22,028 nt of DNA, from positions 1 to 22,028 of the forward strand of contig JAIRLA010000098.1 of NCBI GenBank assembly GCA_031259795.1. Direction: 5' to 3'. Positions 1 to 10,600 of this stretch are shown here, piece after piece. The translations under genes were made by a program, and so were the position numbers. The notes below the pieces were generated by a model, which was not told the origin of the DNA, made no database searches, and was given only the letters and a program-made list of their open reading frames with translations. The stretch comes from Azoarcus sp. GTDB taxonomy: Bacteria; Pseudomonadota; Gammaproteobacteria; Burkholderiales; Rhodocyclaceae. Positions within the stretch are counted from its first letter, which is position 1, and each line of letters opens with the position of its first letter.

Positions 1-1
1 G

Positions 2-124
2 CGCCACATTGCGGTCGATAAGCAAGGGTTCCCACATGCGATGGCGGTCAGCACGGCGGAAGAGACTGATCGCAAAGGCGCATTGCAAGCCACCTCAACA
101 TGGCCCAAAAATGACGAACAATAG
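2..124 (+). pseudogene. IS5-family transposase fragment, truncated
   Basis: The frame starting at base 2 is open to a TAG at 122-124. Its first 30 codons read like the catalytic core of IS5-type DDE transposases: the pieces HIAVD, QGFPHAMAV and TDRKGALQA match the family pattern HIAVDTQGLPHAIAV...TDRKGAL, where the Asp of VD is the second catalytic acid. After codon 30 (about base 91) the similarity stops and a short unrelated tail leads to the stop. The downstream GYTG and helical C-terminal motifs of the family are not found in any frame nearby. The 5' part lies beyond the window. I read this as a decayed or rearranged insertion-sequence remnant, recognised from memory of the family and not by alignment. 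Confidence 0.65.
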
Positions 125-378
125 GGAATCCATGTACACTGGTTTTTTGTTGCAACGGATGATTTTCAAGAGTAAACAAGCTCGCCGGACGAATTCATCG
201 CTTTGGGATTACACTGCCCCCTCTCGCGAGAAGGCGATGGGTTCAGGTGGACAACGGGCAGGAGACTCGCTTGCCAACAGGCGGAAAAGAGTCCGCGATT
301 GATTCGTTCCTGATGCGGGAATGGCGTAACATTCTTTATTAATCAAATAGTTATGACTTAGACGTGAGTTAAGCGAAG

Positions 379-451
379 CGCCGCTGATTAAAAAAAGGGG
401 AGGAGGGCGCGGGATGCTTGTCCATTCTCCACCGTCAGGAAATCAGCGGCG
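379..451. repeat. 11-bp inverted repeat flanking a purine-rich spacer
   Basis: CGCCGCTGATT at 379-389 is the exact reverse complement of AATCAGCGGCG at 441-451. The 51-base spacer begins with a run of A and then G (390-405). It could be a long stem-loop, the eroded ends of a small mobile element, or chance. The spacer shows no coding features. Confidence 0.4.
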
Positions 452-478
452 ATGGCAGCGCAATGTCGACAACCTGTG

Positions 479-484
479 TATAAT
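479..484 (+). promoter_or_regulatory. Candidate -10 box for the lipoprotein pair
   Basis: A perfect TATAAT lies 140 bases before the first lipoprotein gene in a leader with no other gene. No good -35 hexamer is seen 16-18 bases upstream (the region reads GCAGCGCA). Assignment is by position only. Confidence 0.35.
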
Positions 485-624
485 TCCCGCTGCCTCGGTC
501 GAATTGACTGTCATTGGCCGCGAAGCGGGACGATCCGCGAGTCGTATGAATCGCCACGGAATTTCGCCCCTCGCGATAATGGTCGATCAGCATTTTATTT
601 TGTTTCAACGGCAGGAGAAATATC

Positions 625-1248
625 ATGGATCATATTATGGCGTTCTTGGCCAGTCTCAGGCGCGTGCCGCGCTGGTTTTTGCTGGCGACGCTGCCGCTCC
701 TCAACGCCTGCGCCTCTGTCTATGTAGATGGCAACGTCCCGGAGATCCCCGTCACTCAGTACAAGAAACCGGCGGAAGCACCCAATGTGCAACTGCTCTG
801 GGAATTCCAGACGGAAGGCGCGCCGAATGCCCAGGCGACAAAATTCCTGCAAGCCCGCGTACACAAGCAAATCGCCGACAGCGGTTTATTCGCCAAGGTG
901 AGTGACCAGGCGGCGGCCGGTAGCGCGTTGCTCACGATAACGGTCAACAATGTGCCGCTCACCGATGACGCCGTCCGCAAAGGCTTCGCCAGCGGACTGA
1001 CCTTCGGTATCGTGGGCACGGCCGTGGCTGACGGCTATGAATGCACACTGCGCTATACGCCGGAACATGGCGGCTCGCCGCCCTTGACACACAGCGGCAA
1101 GCACGTCATCCACACAACCATTGGAACCGGTAGCCCGCCGCCGGGTGCACACAAGACCGGCAATGCCGATGAAGCTGTTTTCCTGATGCTTCGGCAATTG
1201 ATCAGCCGCGTACTCAACGAGCTTTCACAGGATCCCTCATTTCCATGA
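625..1248 (+). CDS. Putative lipoprotein, first of an overlapping pair
   Basis: This 207-residue protein begins with a basic n-region and a hydrophobic stretch ending in the lipobox LLNAC, so Cys29 should be lipidated after signal peptidase II cleavage. The ATG is chosen because AGGAG sits 8 bases upstream. The mature part has an amphipathic helix region (about 72-88), a beta-like stretch (about 100-115), then a glycine-rich segment GFASGLTFGIVG (about 119-130). It ends with a helix QLISRVLNEL and DPSF. Its stop overlaps the next gene's start as ATGA (1245-1248), implying coupled translation. The second lipoprotein has the same order of elements and a similar end (QLIAKL, DDPDF), so the two look paralogous. 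I do not recognise a named family. An envelope location is firm from the lipobox, but the function is unknown. Confidence 0.8.
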   Translation: MDHIMAFLASLRRVPRWFLLATLPLLNACASVYVDGNVPEIPVTQYKKPAEAPNVQLLWEFQTEGAPNAQATKFLQARVHKQIADSGLFAKVSDQAAAGSALLTITVNNVPLTDDAVRKGFASGLTFGIVGTAVADGYECTLRYTPEHGGSPPLTHSGKHVIHTTIGTGSPPPGAHKTGNADEAVFLMLRQLISRVLNELSQDPSFP

Positions 1249-1817
1249 AACGTTTCGCGCTTCGATTCATCCCGCTCATCATCGCGCTTGCCAGCGCCGG
1301 TTGTGCCAGTGTCGCGGTCGACACCACCGCCGCCTCGCCCGCCACGGTCGAAAAGCTGCGCACAACAAACGTGGCTCCCGCACAAGTCGGCTCATTCCAA
1401 CTGGCTCCGGACAAGCCCGCCGCGATGGACACCAAGCTCGGTGGTCTGCGAGGCCACCGTTTGAGACCCGCCAAGAAAAGCTGGTCGCAATTACTGAAAG
1501 ACACGCTTGTCGTCGAACTCACCGCCGCGGGGTTGTACGACCCGTCCTCACGTTTTGTCATCGAAGGCCAACTCACGGACAGCAAAGTCGATGCCGCGAT
1601 CGGAACCGGCACGGCCCGCCTGGCCGCGCGCTTCATCGTCACCAGCGACGGCCGCGTGGAGTACGATAAAGAACTTGCGATCGACGCGAATTGGCGATCG
1701 TCGTTCATCGGCGGGGTGGCGGTCCCCAAGGCAATGTACCAATACAGCGCGCTATACAAGCAGCTGATCGCCAAGCTGATCGACGACCCGGACTTCCAAC
1801 GGGCGCTGGCAAAGTAG
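1245..1817 (+). CDS. Putative lipoprotein, second of an overlapping pair
   Basis: This 190-residue protein has a short basic N-terminus (MKRFALRF), a hydrophobic core and a lipobox ASAGC with Cys20 as the predicted lipidation site. The following region is low-complexity, then come a helix around LLKDTLVVELTAAGLY (about 87-102), a strand-like VIEGQLTDSKVDAAIG (about 108-123) and a segment ARFIVTSDGRVEYDKEL. The glycine/serine-rich SSFIGGVAVPKAM precedes a C-terminal helix with QLIAKLIDDPDF. This layout is common among small uncharacterised proteobacterial lipoproteins of the DUF4410/YajG-like kind, an assignment made from memory. It starts inside the stop codon of the preceding gene (ATGA), so the two are almost certainly one operon. 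A perfect hairpin 24 bases after its stop probably ends the transcript. Confidence 0.8.
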   Translation: MKRFALRFIPLIIALASAGCASVAVDTTAASPATVEKLRTTNVAPAQVGSFQLAPDKPAAMDTKLGGLRGHRLRPAKKSWSQLLKDTLVVELTAAGLYDPSSRFVIEGQLTDSKVDAAIGTGTARLAARFIVTSDGRVEYDKELAIDANWRSSFIGGVAVPKAMYQYSALYKQLIAKLIDDPDFQRALAK

Positions 1818-1838
1818 TAAATAGCGAGATAGCAAAAC

Positions 1839-1874
1839 CTTGGCGAATTCCCTTTTCACCGGGAATTCGCCAGG
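1839..1874 (+). terminator. Perfect 12-bp hairpin after lipoprotein operon
   Basis: TGGCGAATTCCC (1841-1852) and GGGAATTCGCCA (1861-1872) are exact reverse complements around an 8-base loop. One G.T pair and one more C-G pair extend the stem outward. It begins 23 bases past the lipoprotein stop. There is no T-run after the stem, so it is not a classic intrinsic terminator. It may instead act as an RNA 3'-end stabiliser or a site for factor-dependent termination. Confidence 0.55.
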
Positions 1875-1993
1875 CTGCCGCGCTCGATACGGCTTTGCCA
1901 TCAACTGTGATAGATGAATGAACGGCGAAACGCGGGCTGGACGCTATCGCGCACCTGCGGGACGGTGCGTTATACCTTGGCGGTATTGTTGGA

Positions 1994-2149
1994 TTGTTTC
2001 GCCCGCCGTGTAATGGCGAGATCTTCCGGTGGACTCCTATCGAATCTCATCAGTATCAGGCAGGTACCCCGAAGACACGCGCGGAGATACGGGCGCTGCG
2101 TGAGGCTGGCGTGTCGCAGCGCGAGCTGATGAAACGCTACAGCGCCAAA
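1994..2149 (+). pseudogene. Short helix-turn-helix-like coding scrap abutting the tRNA
   Basis: A frame open from 1994 contains NGEIFRWTP and later TRAEIRALREAGVSQRELMKRY. The second piece resembles the C-terminal helix-turn-helix of phage or homing-type HNH nucleases and small regulators (family style: IRxLRxxGVSQRExAxRFGVS...). The resemblance stops just as the frame runs into the 3' end of tRNA-Ser at 2150, where the second half of the HTH would be expected. No start-site signal is seen. I interpret it as a remnant of an element once integrated at the tRNA, with low confidence. It could also be noncoding sequence with chance similarity. Confidence 0.25.
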
Positions 2150-2239
<90 letters not shown>

Positions 2240-2253
2240 GCTCGAAGTCGCGC

Positions 2254-2259
2254 ATTATA
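2254..2259 (-). promoter_or_regulatory. -10 box of tRNA-Ser promoter
   Basis: On the minus strand TATAAT lies 14 bases upstream of the tRNA 5' end, leaving room for a start site and a short 5' leader. The sequence 17 bases further upstream is TTATCT, a weak -35 match. A GC-rich segment follows the -10 (GCGCGAC), as in stringently controlled stable-RNA promoters. Confidence 0.6.
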
Positions 2260-2449
2260 GGAGAACTGGCGGGAAAAGATAACCGGGACGCGGCGTTCCT
2301 CCGGAGCAATCGCACGAAGTTCAATCCCGTCGATACAACAGTTCGGTATGGATGAGGAGCGCGTGTTCAAAACGATGCGTGGTATTTTTGCAGTGCGCCA
2401 TGAGTCAGGACAAAGAGACAGGCACAATTCGGGCAGCCTTTCGACCCGG

Positions 2450-5322
<2,873 letters not shown>

Positions 5323-5352
5323 TTATCGCGCGGCTGATGAAAGCATATTAAA

Positions 5353-5384
5353 CCCGCAAACGGCGGGCAAAATCCGCCGGCGGA
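5353..5384. repeat. Two adjacent GC hairpins with alternative pairing
   Basis: CCCGC (5353-5357) pairs with GCGGG (5363-5367), and TCCGCCGGCGGA (5373-5384) is a perfect palindrome followed by AAAAAA. GGCGG of the first hairpin could instead pair with CCGCC of the second, so two mutually exclusive folds exist. On the minus strand the first hairpin is followed by TTTAAT, a weak terminator look. The role is unknown. Confidence 0.3.
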
Positions 5385-5629
5385 AAAAACATAACGATAA
5401 CAGTATGTTGCACCCGATTCCGCTCATCGTGGAACGCCATTTCCAGGATGACGGGCGGGGATCGGGACAATCGCCTGGCGACAAGCGTCCAAGGTTGTCA
5501 TGCACCGCCGGCCGCCGGTTCATATTGGAATTCATGATGTTATGGTATATTGTTGAAGCGGTCTCGGCGGTTTCGCTTCCAAACTCCGGATTCGCCGTCA
5601 TTTCCACTTTACAAGTCCGTGAAGGGCGG

Positions 5630-5647
5630 GCATAATTTTGATTATGC
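5630..5647. promoter_or_regulatory. Perfect inverted repeat, candidate operator
   Basis: GCATAAT (5630-5636) and ATTATGC (5641-5647) are exact reverse complements with a TTTG spacer. It lies 118 bases upstream of the 88-residue gene, next to the paired TTTGCAA repeats. A regulator-binding site or a small stem-loop is plausible. No known consensus was recognised. Confidence 0.35.
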
Positions 5648-5765
5648 ATATCAATGGTTTGCAACAGGATTTTGCAAAAATTTTTCTTGCTTTCGCCGAA
5701 ATTCATCATAGTCTTAAAGAAGGTTCGCACGAAACAGTCCGGTTCCAGGGAAGGGGGAGTAAAAC

Positions 5766-6032
5766 ATGCTGTCCACACGAGATTGTCTTGACTACTGCGA
5801 CCTCACGGACGGTGAAGTCGCGCTGATCGCCGAATTCGAAGGGATTCCCGACGTAATGGCGGCACAGGTGCTCTGCGGTCTGGTGCAGACCGATGAAGGC
5901 GTCCAATTGCTGGCGCAGTGGCTGCGCGAATTGATCGAATACGCCGACGCGGCGGGATTGCCCGAAAAGGCGGCGCGCGCGCGGGCGGAGTTCGAGCGCT
6001 TCACCATGGCCTATCATCTGCCGCCGCAATAA
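5766..6032 (+). CDS. Small acidic conserved-looking protein of unknown function
   Basis: The 88-residue product begins MLSTRDCLDYCDLT and is acidic and mostly helical by composition. It has two early cysteines (Cys7, Cys11), a stretch of Glu/Ile/Ala-rich helix and a final FERFTMAYHLPPQ. There is no signal peptide or membrane segment, so it is likely cytosolic. A strong ribosome site AGGGGGAG lies just upstream of the ATG, which supports real translation. It sits alone on the plus strand between serS and rarA, genes that are neighbours in many relatives, and converges on rarA with 39 bases between the two ends. From memory, similar small proteins beginning with a CLDYCDLT-like segment occur in Rhodocyclales, but I cannot verify this and assign no function. 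Confidence 0.75.
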   Translation: MLSTRDCLDYCDLTDGEVALIAEFEGIPDVMAAQVLCGLVQTDEGVQLLAQWLRELIEYADAAGLPEKAARARAEFERFTMAYHLPPQ

Positions 6033-6071
6033 AACCCAAGCCGTCGCCGGACGTTGTCGTCCGCCGCCTGC

Positions 6072-7490
6072 TCATGGCGGGGCGCCATCGGGGTTGCCGT
6101 TCTCATCCACGGGGTGTTTGTCCGCAGGGCGGGCGTTGTGCGTTTGCGCCCGCCTTGCCTGCGCATCGAGCTGGCGCAGATGGATGAGTTTTTCGGCAAT
6201 CCTGGCTTCCATGCCACGCGGCGTGGGGCGGTACCAGCCGGGTGATTCCACGTTATCGGGAAGGTAATGTTCGCCCGCGGCATAGGCTTCGGGTTCATCG
6301 TGCGCGTAGCGGTAGGCGCGGCCATAGCCCAGTTCCTTCATCAGTCCGGTGGGCGCGTTGCGCAAACGCAACGGTACCGGCAGCGAGCCGCTGCGCGCGA
6401 TGAAACGGCGCACGTTGTTATAGGCCATGTAGACCGCGTTCGATTTGGCCGCGCAGGCCATGAACACCACGGCTTCGGCCAGCGCCAGTTCGCCTTCGGG
6501 CGAACCGAGCCGTTCGTAGGCCGCGCAGGCGTTGAGCGCGATCTCCAGCGCGCGCGGATCGGCGAGACCGATGTCTTCCGAAGCCATCCGCACCAGACGG
6601 CGGCCAAGATAAAGCGGCTCCGCGCCGCCATCGAGCATGCGGCACATCCAGTACAGCGCCGCGTCCGGGTCGGAGCCTCGCACCGATTTGTGCAGGGCGG
6701 AAATCTGGTCATAAAAGGCTTCGCCGCCCTTGTCGAAGCGGCGCAAATCGCGCGACAGCGCCTGATCGACGAACGCAGCCGTCACCGGATTCGTTTCGGC
6801 GGTCACGGCGGCGACCTGTATCTGCTCGATGAGATTCATCAGGCGGCGGGCGTCGCCATCGGCAAAGCCGATCATCCGTTCGCGCGCATCGTCCCCGAAA
6901 ACCAGTTCCGGGCAGGCGCACCGGCAGGCGCGTTCGAACAATCCGGCCATCGCTCCGGCATCGAGCGCCTCCAGCACATACACCGCCGCCCGCGACAACA
7001 GGGCGGCATTGACCTCGAATGAGGGGTTTTCGGTGGTCGCGCCGATGAAAGTCACCACCCCCTGCTCCACGAAAGGCAGGAAGGCATCTTGCTGCGCCTT
7101 GTTGAAGCGGTGGACTTCGTCGACGAAAAGGATGGTGTGACGGCCGAGTTCCTTGGCGGCCTGCGCCCGCGCCACGGCTTCGCGGATTTCCTTGACCCCG
7201 GAAAACACCGCCGACAGGGCGATGAAATCAGCATCGAAACCTTTCGCCATCAGGCGGGCAAGCGTGGTCTTGCCGACCCCTGGCGGTCCCCACAGGATCA
7301 TCGAATGCGGCCTGCCCGATTCGAACGCCAGCCGCAAGGGCTTGCCCGGCCCCAGGAGGTGCGCTTGCCCCGCGACTTCATCGAGCGAGGCCGGACGCAT
7401 GCGCTCGGCCAGAGGGGCGGACAGGCCACGTCCCGGAAGCTTGCGCGACGCCACGGCGGCTCCGGTTCCGCCGAAAAGATCGCCGCTCAT
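6072..7490 (-). CDS. rarA: Replication-associated recombination protein A (AAA+ ATPase)
   Basis: RarA/MgsA (homolog of eukaryotic WRNIP1) is a clamp-loader-like AAA+ ATPase acting at stalled or gapped replication forks. From the chosen ATG the product is 472 residues. It has a DLFG-type N-terminus that may bind SSB or the clamp, RPASLDEVAGQAHLLGPGKPL, Walker A GPPGVGKT (68-75), Walker B LFVDEVHRFN (121-130), sensor 1 GATTENPSFEVN, an arginine-finger LLSRAAVYVLE, and the C-terminal tetramerisation region ending near SPGWYRPTPRGMEA. The frame is open upstream to 7685, but that part is inside lolA. The ATG at 7490 overlaps the lolA stop as ATGA and matches the family N-terminus. It is co-oriented and coupled with lolA and ftsK, the same order as in E. 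coli. Confidence 0.95.
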   Translation of the reverse strand: MSGDLFGGTGAAVASRKLPGRGLSAPLAERMRPASLDEVAGQAHLLGPGKPLRLAFESGRPHSMILWGPPGVGKTTLARLMAKGFDADFIALSAVFSGVKEIREAVARAQAAKELGRHTILFVDEVHRFNKAQQDAFLPFVEQGVVTFIGATTENPSFEVNAALLSRAAVYVLEALDAGAMAGLFERACRCACPELVFGDDARERMIGFADGDARRLMNLIEQIQVAAVTAETNPVTAAFVDQALSRDLRRFDKGGEAFYDQISALHKSVRGSDPDAALYWMCRMLDGGAEPLYLGRRLVRMASEDIGLADPRALEIALNACAAYERLGSPEGELALAEAVVFMACAAKSNAVYMAYNNVRRFIARSGSLPVPLRLRNAPTGLMKELGYGRAYRYAHDEPEAYAAGEHYLPDNVESPGWYRPTPRGMEARIAEKLIHLRQLDAQARRAQTHNARPADKHPVDENGNPDGAPP

Positions 7491-8164
7491 CGCACCGGCA
7501 AATCCCCGAGAACGTCGGCCCCCGGCGGCGGCTCGAAACGAAAGCTTCCGGCATCGAGCGCGGGATTGAGGCGCAAGTGCGTAAACACGATCACCGTGGT
7601 CTGGCCGAAGTTGTCGCGCAAGCTCATGCGTTGCAGGCGATCGCCAGCAAAACCGAAACGCATGAGCTGGAAACCGCCGCCCCATTCTTTCTTTCTTTCG
7701 TCATCAGTCTGGCGCGGCTTGGCCTCGACCCAAGCGAGTTCTCCGTCGGCCTCGGCCTCGCCCGCCTTGCTCTCGACAAGTTCGAAATCGCGCTCGATCG
7801 CGCCCTGTCCGAAAAGAATCGCCGCCGGCGTCGCCCCCAGGGCATTCCCCAAGGGGCGCACCGTCACTTGGTTGAGATCGCGGTCCCACGACCATAGGCG
7901 CTCGCCGTCGGCGACCAGCAACTGCGGATATGGCTGTTCATATTCCCAGCGGAATTTGCCCGGACGCGAGAAGGCGAACTTGCCGGAAGCCTGCTGCGGC
8001 GGCCGCCCGCTCTCGCCGGTGACGGTCTGCCGGAATTCACCCTCGGCGCTATGGGCGGAAGAGACGAAACGGCGCAATTGCTCCGCGGCGCCCGCCGCCG
8101 CGCCGCCGGATGCCGCCATGAGGAAAAGCGCGGCGAGCGCGCTGCAAACATATTTCATATTCAT
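7487..8164 (-). CDS. lolA: Outer-membrane lipoprotein carrier protein LolA
   Basis: LolA is the periplasmic chaperone that takes lipoproteins from the LolCDE complex and hands them to LolB or the outer membrane. The 225-residue product starts with a signal peptide (about 1-25, hydrophobic [15 protein letters not shown] followed by Ala-rich cleavage region). The mature LolA fold follows: [53 protein letters not shown], then [16 protein letters not shown] and [11 protein letters not shown]. The Arg of GKFRW corresponds to the conserved Arg that closes the lid. The first ATG overlaps the ftsK stop by four bases; a second ATG two codons later has better spacing from GGAAG and may be the true start. 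The stop overlaps the rarA start. The two lipoprotein genes in this window are potential clients. Confidence 0.94.
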   Translation of the reverse strand: MNMKYVCSALAALFLMAASGGAAAGAAEQLRRFVSSAHSAEGEFRQTVTGESGRPPQQASGKFAFSRPGKFRWEYEQPYPQLLVADGERLWSWDRDLNQVTVRPLGNALGATPAAILFGQGAIERDFELVESKAGEAEADGELAWVEAKPRQTDDERKKEWGGGFQLMRFGFAGDRLQRMSLRDNFGQTTVIVFTHLRLNPALDAGSFRFEPPPGADVLGDLPVR

Positions 8165-10449
8165 TCTTCCGCCTGCGGCGGCGCGAGCACATCGCGGTTG
8201 CCATTGTTGCCCATCGGCGAGACCACCCCATCGCGCTCCATTCGTTCGAGCAAGCGGGCGGCGCGGTTGTAGCCGACGCGCAGATGGCGCTGCACCAGCG
8301 AAATCGAGGCGCGCCGCGTCTTGATGACGATGTCGATCGCCTTGTCGTAAAGATCGTCGGACTCGCCGCCGTCGCCGCCGCCGCCACTTTCGCCATCCAT
8401 GACAAAATCGTCCGCTTCGTCGATGGCCGGAGAAAGGATACCCTCGACGTAGTCGGGCTGCCCGGTTTTCTTGAGATGCTCGACGACGTTGTGTACTTCG
8501 CCATCGGCGACGAAGGCGCCGTGCACCCGTACCGGCAGGCCGGTTCCCGGCGCGAGATAAAGCATGTCGCCCATGCCGAGCAGGGTTTCAGCCCCCATCT
8601 GGTCGAGAATGGTGCGCGAGTCGATCTTGCTCGATACCTGGAAGGCGATCCGGGTCGGCACATTGGCCTTGATGAGCCCGGTAATGACGTCGACCGAAGG
8701 ACGCTGCGTCGCCAGGATCAGATGGATGCCAGCGGCGCGCGCTTTTTGCGCCAGGCGGGCGATCAGCTCTTCGACCTTTTTGCCCACCACCATCATCATG
8801 TCGGCCAATTCATCGACCACCACCACGATGTACGGCAAGGGATCGAGCGGTTCGGGGTTTTCCGGGGTAATCGAGAAGGGATTGACGAGCGGCGCGCCGC
8901 TCTTGCGCGCATCGAGCGCCGCCTTGTTGAACCCGGCCAGGTTGCGCACGCCGAACGTGGCCATCAACTTGTAACGCTTGTCCATCTCGCCCACGCACCA
9001 GTTGAGCGCGTTGGCGGCGTGTTTCATGTCGGTGACCACCGGCGCGAGCAAATGCGGGATACCCTCGTAGATCGACAGTTCCAGCATTTTGGGATCGACC
9101 ATGATCAGGCGCACCTGTTCGGGCGAGCTTTTATAGAGCAGCGACAGGATCATGGCGTTGATCCCCACCGACTTGCCCGAACCCGTGGTGCCCGCCACCA
9201 GCAAATGCGGCATTTTGGCGAGATCGGCGATCACCGGCTGGCCACTGATGTCCTTGCCCAGAGCCACGGTCAGCACCGCGTGCATGTCGTTATAGGCCTT
9301 TGAACCCAGGATTTCCGCCAGACGCACGGTCTGGCGCCTGGCGTTGGGCAGTTCGAGCGCCATGCACGACTTGCCGGGCACGGTTTCGACCACGCGGATC
9401 GACACCAGCGACAACGCCCGCGCCAGATCCTTGCCGAGATTGACCACCTGCGCCCCCTTGACGCCAACCGCCGGTTCAATCTCGAAACGGGTGATGACCG
9501 GCCCCGGATAGGCCGCCAGCACCTTGACCTCGACCCCGAAATCGGCAAGTTTGGTTTCGATCAGGCGGGAAGTGAATGCGAGCGATTCGGCGGATGGCAG
9601 TTCGCCATTGTTTGCCGCGACATCGAGCAGATTCAGCGACGGCAGCGGCGCACTCGCATCGGCGAACAGTTTTTGCTGGCGCTCCTTGGCGGCGCGGAGC
9701 GAGCGCGGCGCATCGGCCGTCCCCGGCTCGATGTGCAGCGGCGCGGGCGGCGTCTGCTCGTTTTTCTTGCGGCGGTTTTGCACGGCTTCTTCGCGCTTGC
9801 TGGCGACTTTCCGCCCCGCCAGCCGGTCGAGCCAGCGTTGGAAGAGCGCGAGCGCTCCCAGCGCGCCCCGCTCCAGCGCGCCGCCGACACGCTCGATGGC
9901 GGAAATCCAGGAAATGCCGGTAAAGAGCGACAAGCCCGCGGCCAGCAAGGCCAACAGCAGCAGCGTACTGCCGGTATAGCCGAAATACCGCTGCATGCGC
10001 GCCCCCAGTTCCATGCCGACCACTCCGCCGGGATACGATGGCAACGTCATGCCGAGGCTGTAGAAGCGCAGGTTTTCGAGCACGCTGCTCGTGACCAGCA
10101 CCAGCAGGAAGCCGGACAGGATGACGAAAAACGAGCGCCGGTCGAGCGTCAGCCGGTCGCGCAGGCGGCGAAACCCCCACGCCAGCGCATAACCGAGAAA
10201 CACGACCCACCACCAAGCCGAAATTCCGTGCAAATACAGCAGCAGATCGGCAAGCCAAGCGCCGAAGCGCCCGCCCGGATTCGTCACCCGCGCCACCGAT
10301 TCGTGCGACCACCCCGGATCGGCCCTGTCATAGCCCAGCAACACCAGCCCGATGTAGAGCGATATCACCCCCAACACCAGCCAGCGCGCTTCCTGGAGCA
10401 GCAGCGAGATTCTTTCGGGCAGAGGACGGGACGGCGAACGGGACGACAT
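8161..10449 (-). CDS. ftsK: DNA translocase FtsK
   Basis: FtsK sits at the division septum and pumps DNA to resolve chromosome dimers with XerCD at dif. The 762-residue product has four membrane segments (about 23-40, 64-92, 106-121, 160-178) and a short basic linker (about 205-265, far shorter than the E. coli linker). The RecA-like motor carries Walker A GTTGSGKS (420-427), Walker [11 protein letters not shown] (541-550) and [19 protein letters not shown]. The C-terminal gamma winged helix (about 695-755, [20 protein letters not shown]) reads KOPS sequences. The ATG at 10449 is chosen over an in-frame TTG two codons upstream. A TATAAT lies 32 bases before it. The stop overlaps lolA as ATGA. 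Loss of the long linker is common outside enterics. Confidence 0.96.
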   Translation of the reverse strand: MSSRSPSRPLPERISLLLQEARWLVLGVISLYIGLVLLGYDRADPGWSHESVARVTNPGGRFGAWLADLLLYLHGISAWWWVVFLGYALAWGFRRLRDRLTLDRRSFFVILSGFLLVLVTSSVLENLRFYSLGMTLPSYPGGVVGMELGARMQRYFGYTGSTLLLLALLAAGLSLFTGISWISAIERVGGALERGALGALALFQRWLDRLAGRKVASKREEAVQNRRKKNEQTPPAPLHIEPGTADAPRSLRAAKERQQKLFADASAPLPSLNLLDVAANNGELPSAESLAFTSRLIETKLADFGVEVKVLAAYPGPVITRFEIEPAVGVKGAQVVNLGKDLARALSLVSIRVVETVPGKSCMALELPNARRQTVRLAEILGSKAYNDMHAVLTVALGKDISGQPVIADLAKMPHLLVAGTTGSGKSVGINAMILSLLYKSSPEQVRLIMVDPKMLELSIYEGIPHLLAPVVTDMKHAANALNWCVGEMDKRYKLMATFGVRNLAGFNKAALDARKSGAPLVNPFSITPENPEPLDPLPYIVVVVDELADMMMVVGKKVEELIARLAQKARAAGIHLILATQRPSVDVITGLIKANVPTRIAFQVSSKIDSRTILDQMGAETLLGMGDMLYLAPGTGLPVRVHGAFVADGEVHNVVEHLKKTGQPDYVEGILSPAIDEADDFVMDGESGGGGDGGESDDLYDKAIDIVIKTRRASISLVQRHLRVGYNRAARLLERMERDGVVSPMGNNGNRDVLAPPQAEE

Positions 10450-10481
10450 GGACAAAAGACTACGGCAGAATGAAACGGCTG

Positions 10482-10487
10482 ATTATA
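10482..10487 (-). promoter_or_regulatory. -10 box of ftsK-lolA-rarA promoter
   Basis: TATAAT on the minus strand sits 32 bases upstream of the ftsK ATG, inside the context GCTATAATCAGC. The same 12 bases occur at the argS promoter. No clear -35 hexamer is seen. The leader between them is short and shows no strong ribosome site. Confidence 0.55.
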
Positions 10488-10580
10488 GCGCTTCCCCTCC
10501 CGACTTCCGGGCCATGCCGTCAACGCGGCACAGCCCTTCCCGCCGGAAGTTTTTCCCGCGCCAGAGACGAGAGAGACGCC

Positions 10581-10600
10581 GCCGCGAACGCGCTCGCGGC
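10581..10600 (-). terminator. GC hairpin at the stop of the CRP-like gene
   Basis: GCCGCGA and TCGCGGC are perfect complements around a 6-base loop. The stem begins at the last base of the regulator's stop codon and lies before the ftsK promoter. There is no T-run after it, so it is a possible weak or factor-dependent terminator. Confidence 0.35.

Larger units (their letters stand above)
125..624. other. Gene-poor stretch between IS remnant and lipoprotein genes
   Basis: No convincing gene is seen. Open frames here have no ribosome binding site and no recognisable motif, and base composition is more AT-rich than in the flanking genes, especially 325-400. It contains an 11-bp inverted repeat (379-389 with 441-451), a TATAAT hexamer at 479-484, and a clear AGGAG at 612-616 that serves the gene starting at 625. 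It could hold the rest of an eroded mobile element plus the promoter region of the lipoprotein pair. Confidence 0.5.

Noticed and set aside
9..302. 97-codon plus-strand frame at the left edge
   Set aside because: It is out of frame with the transposase remnant, has no ribosome site, is Arg/Lys-rich in a way typical of chance frames, and matches no family.
5534..5635. 33-codon frame with a hydrophobic start upstream of the 88-residue gene
   Set aside because: There is no ribosome site, and its start lies ahead of or within the candidate -10 region, so it is unlikely to be translated.
5323..5778. 151-codon minus-strand frame across the serS upstream region
   Set aside because: It has no ribosome site, no recognisable motif and noncoding-like composition, and it overlaps the strong ribosome site of the 88-residue gene on the other strand.
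7491..7685. Upstream extension of rarA to the first in-frame start
   Set aside because: The extra 65 residues lie inside lolA in another frame. The ATGA junction and family N-terminus support the start at 7490.
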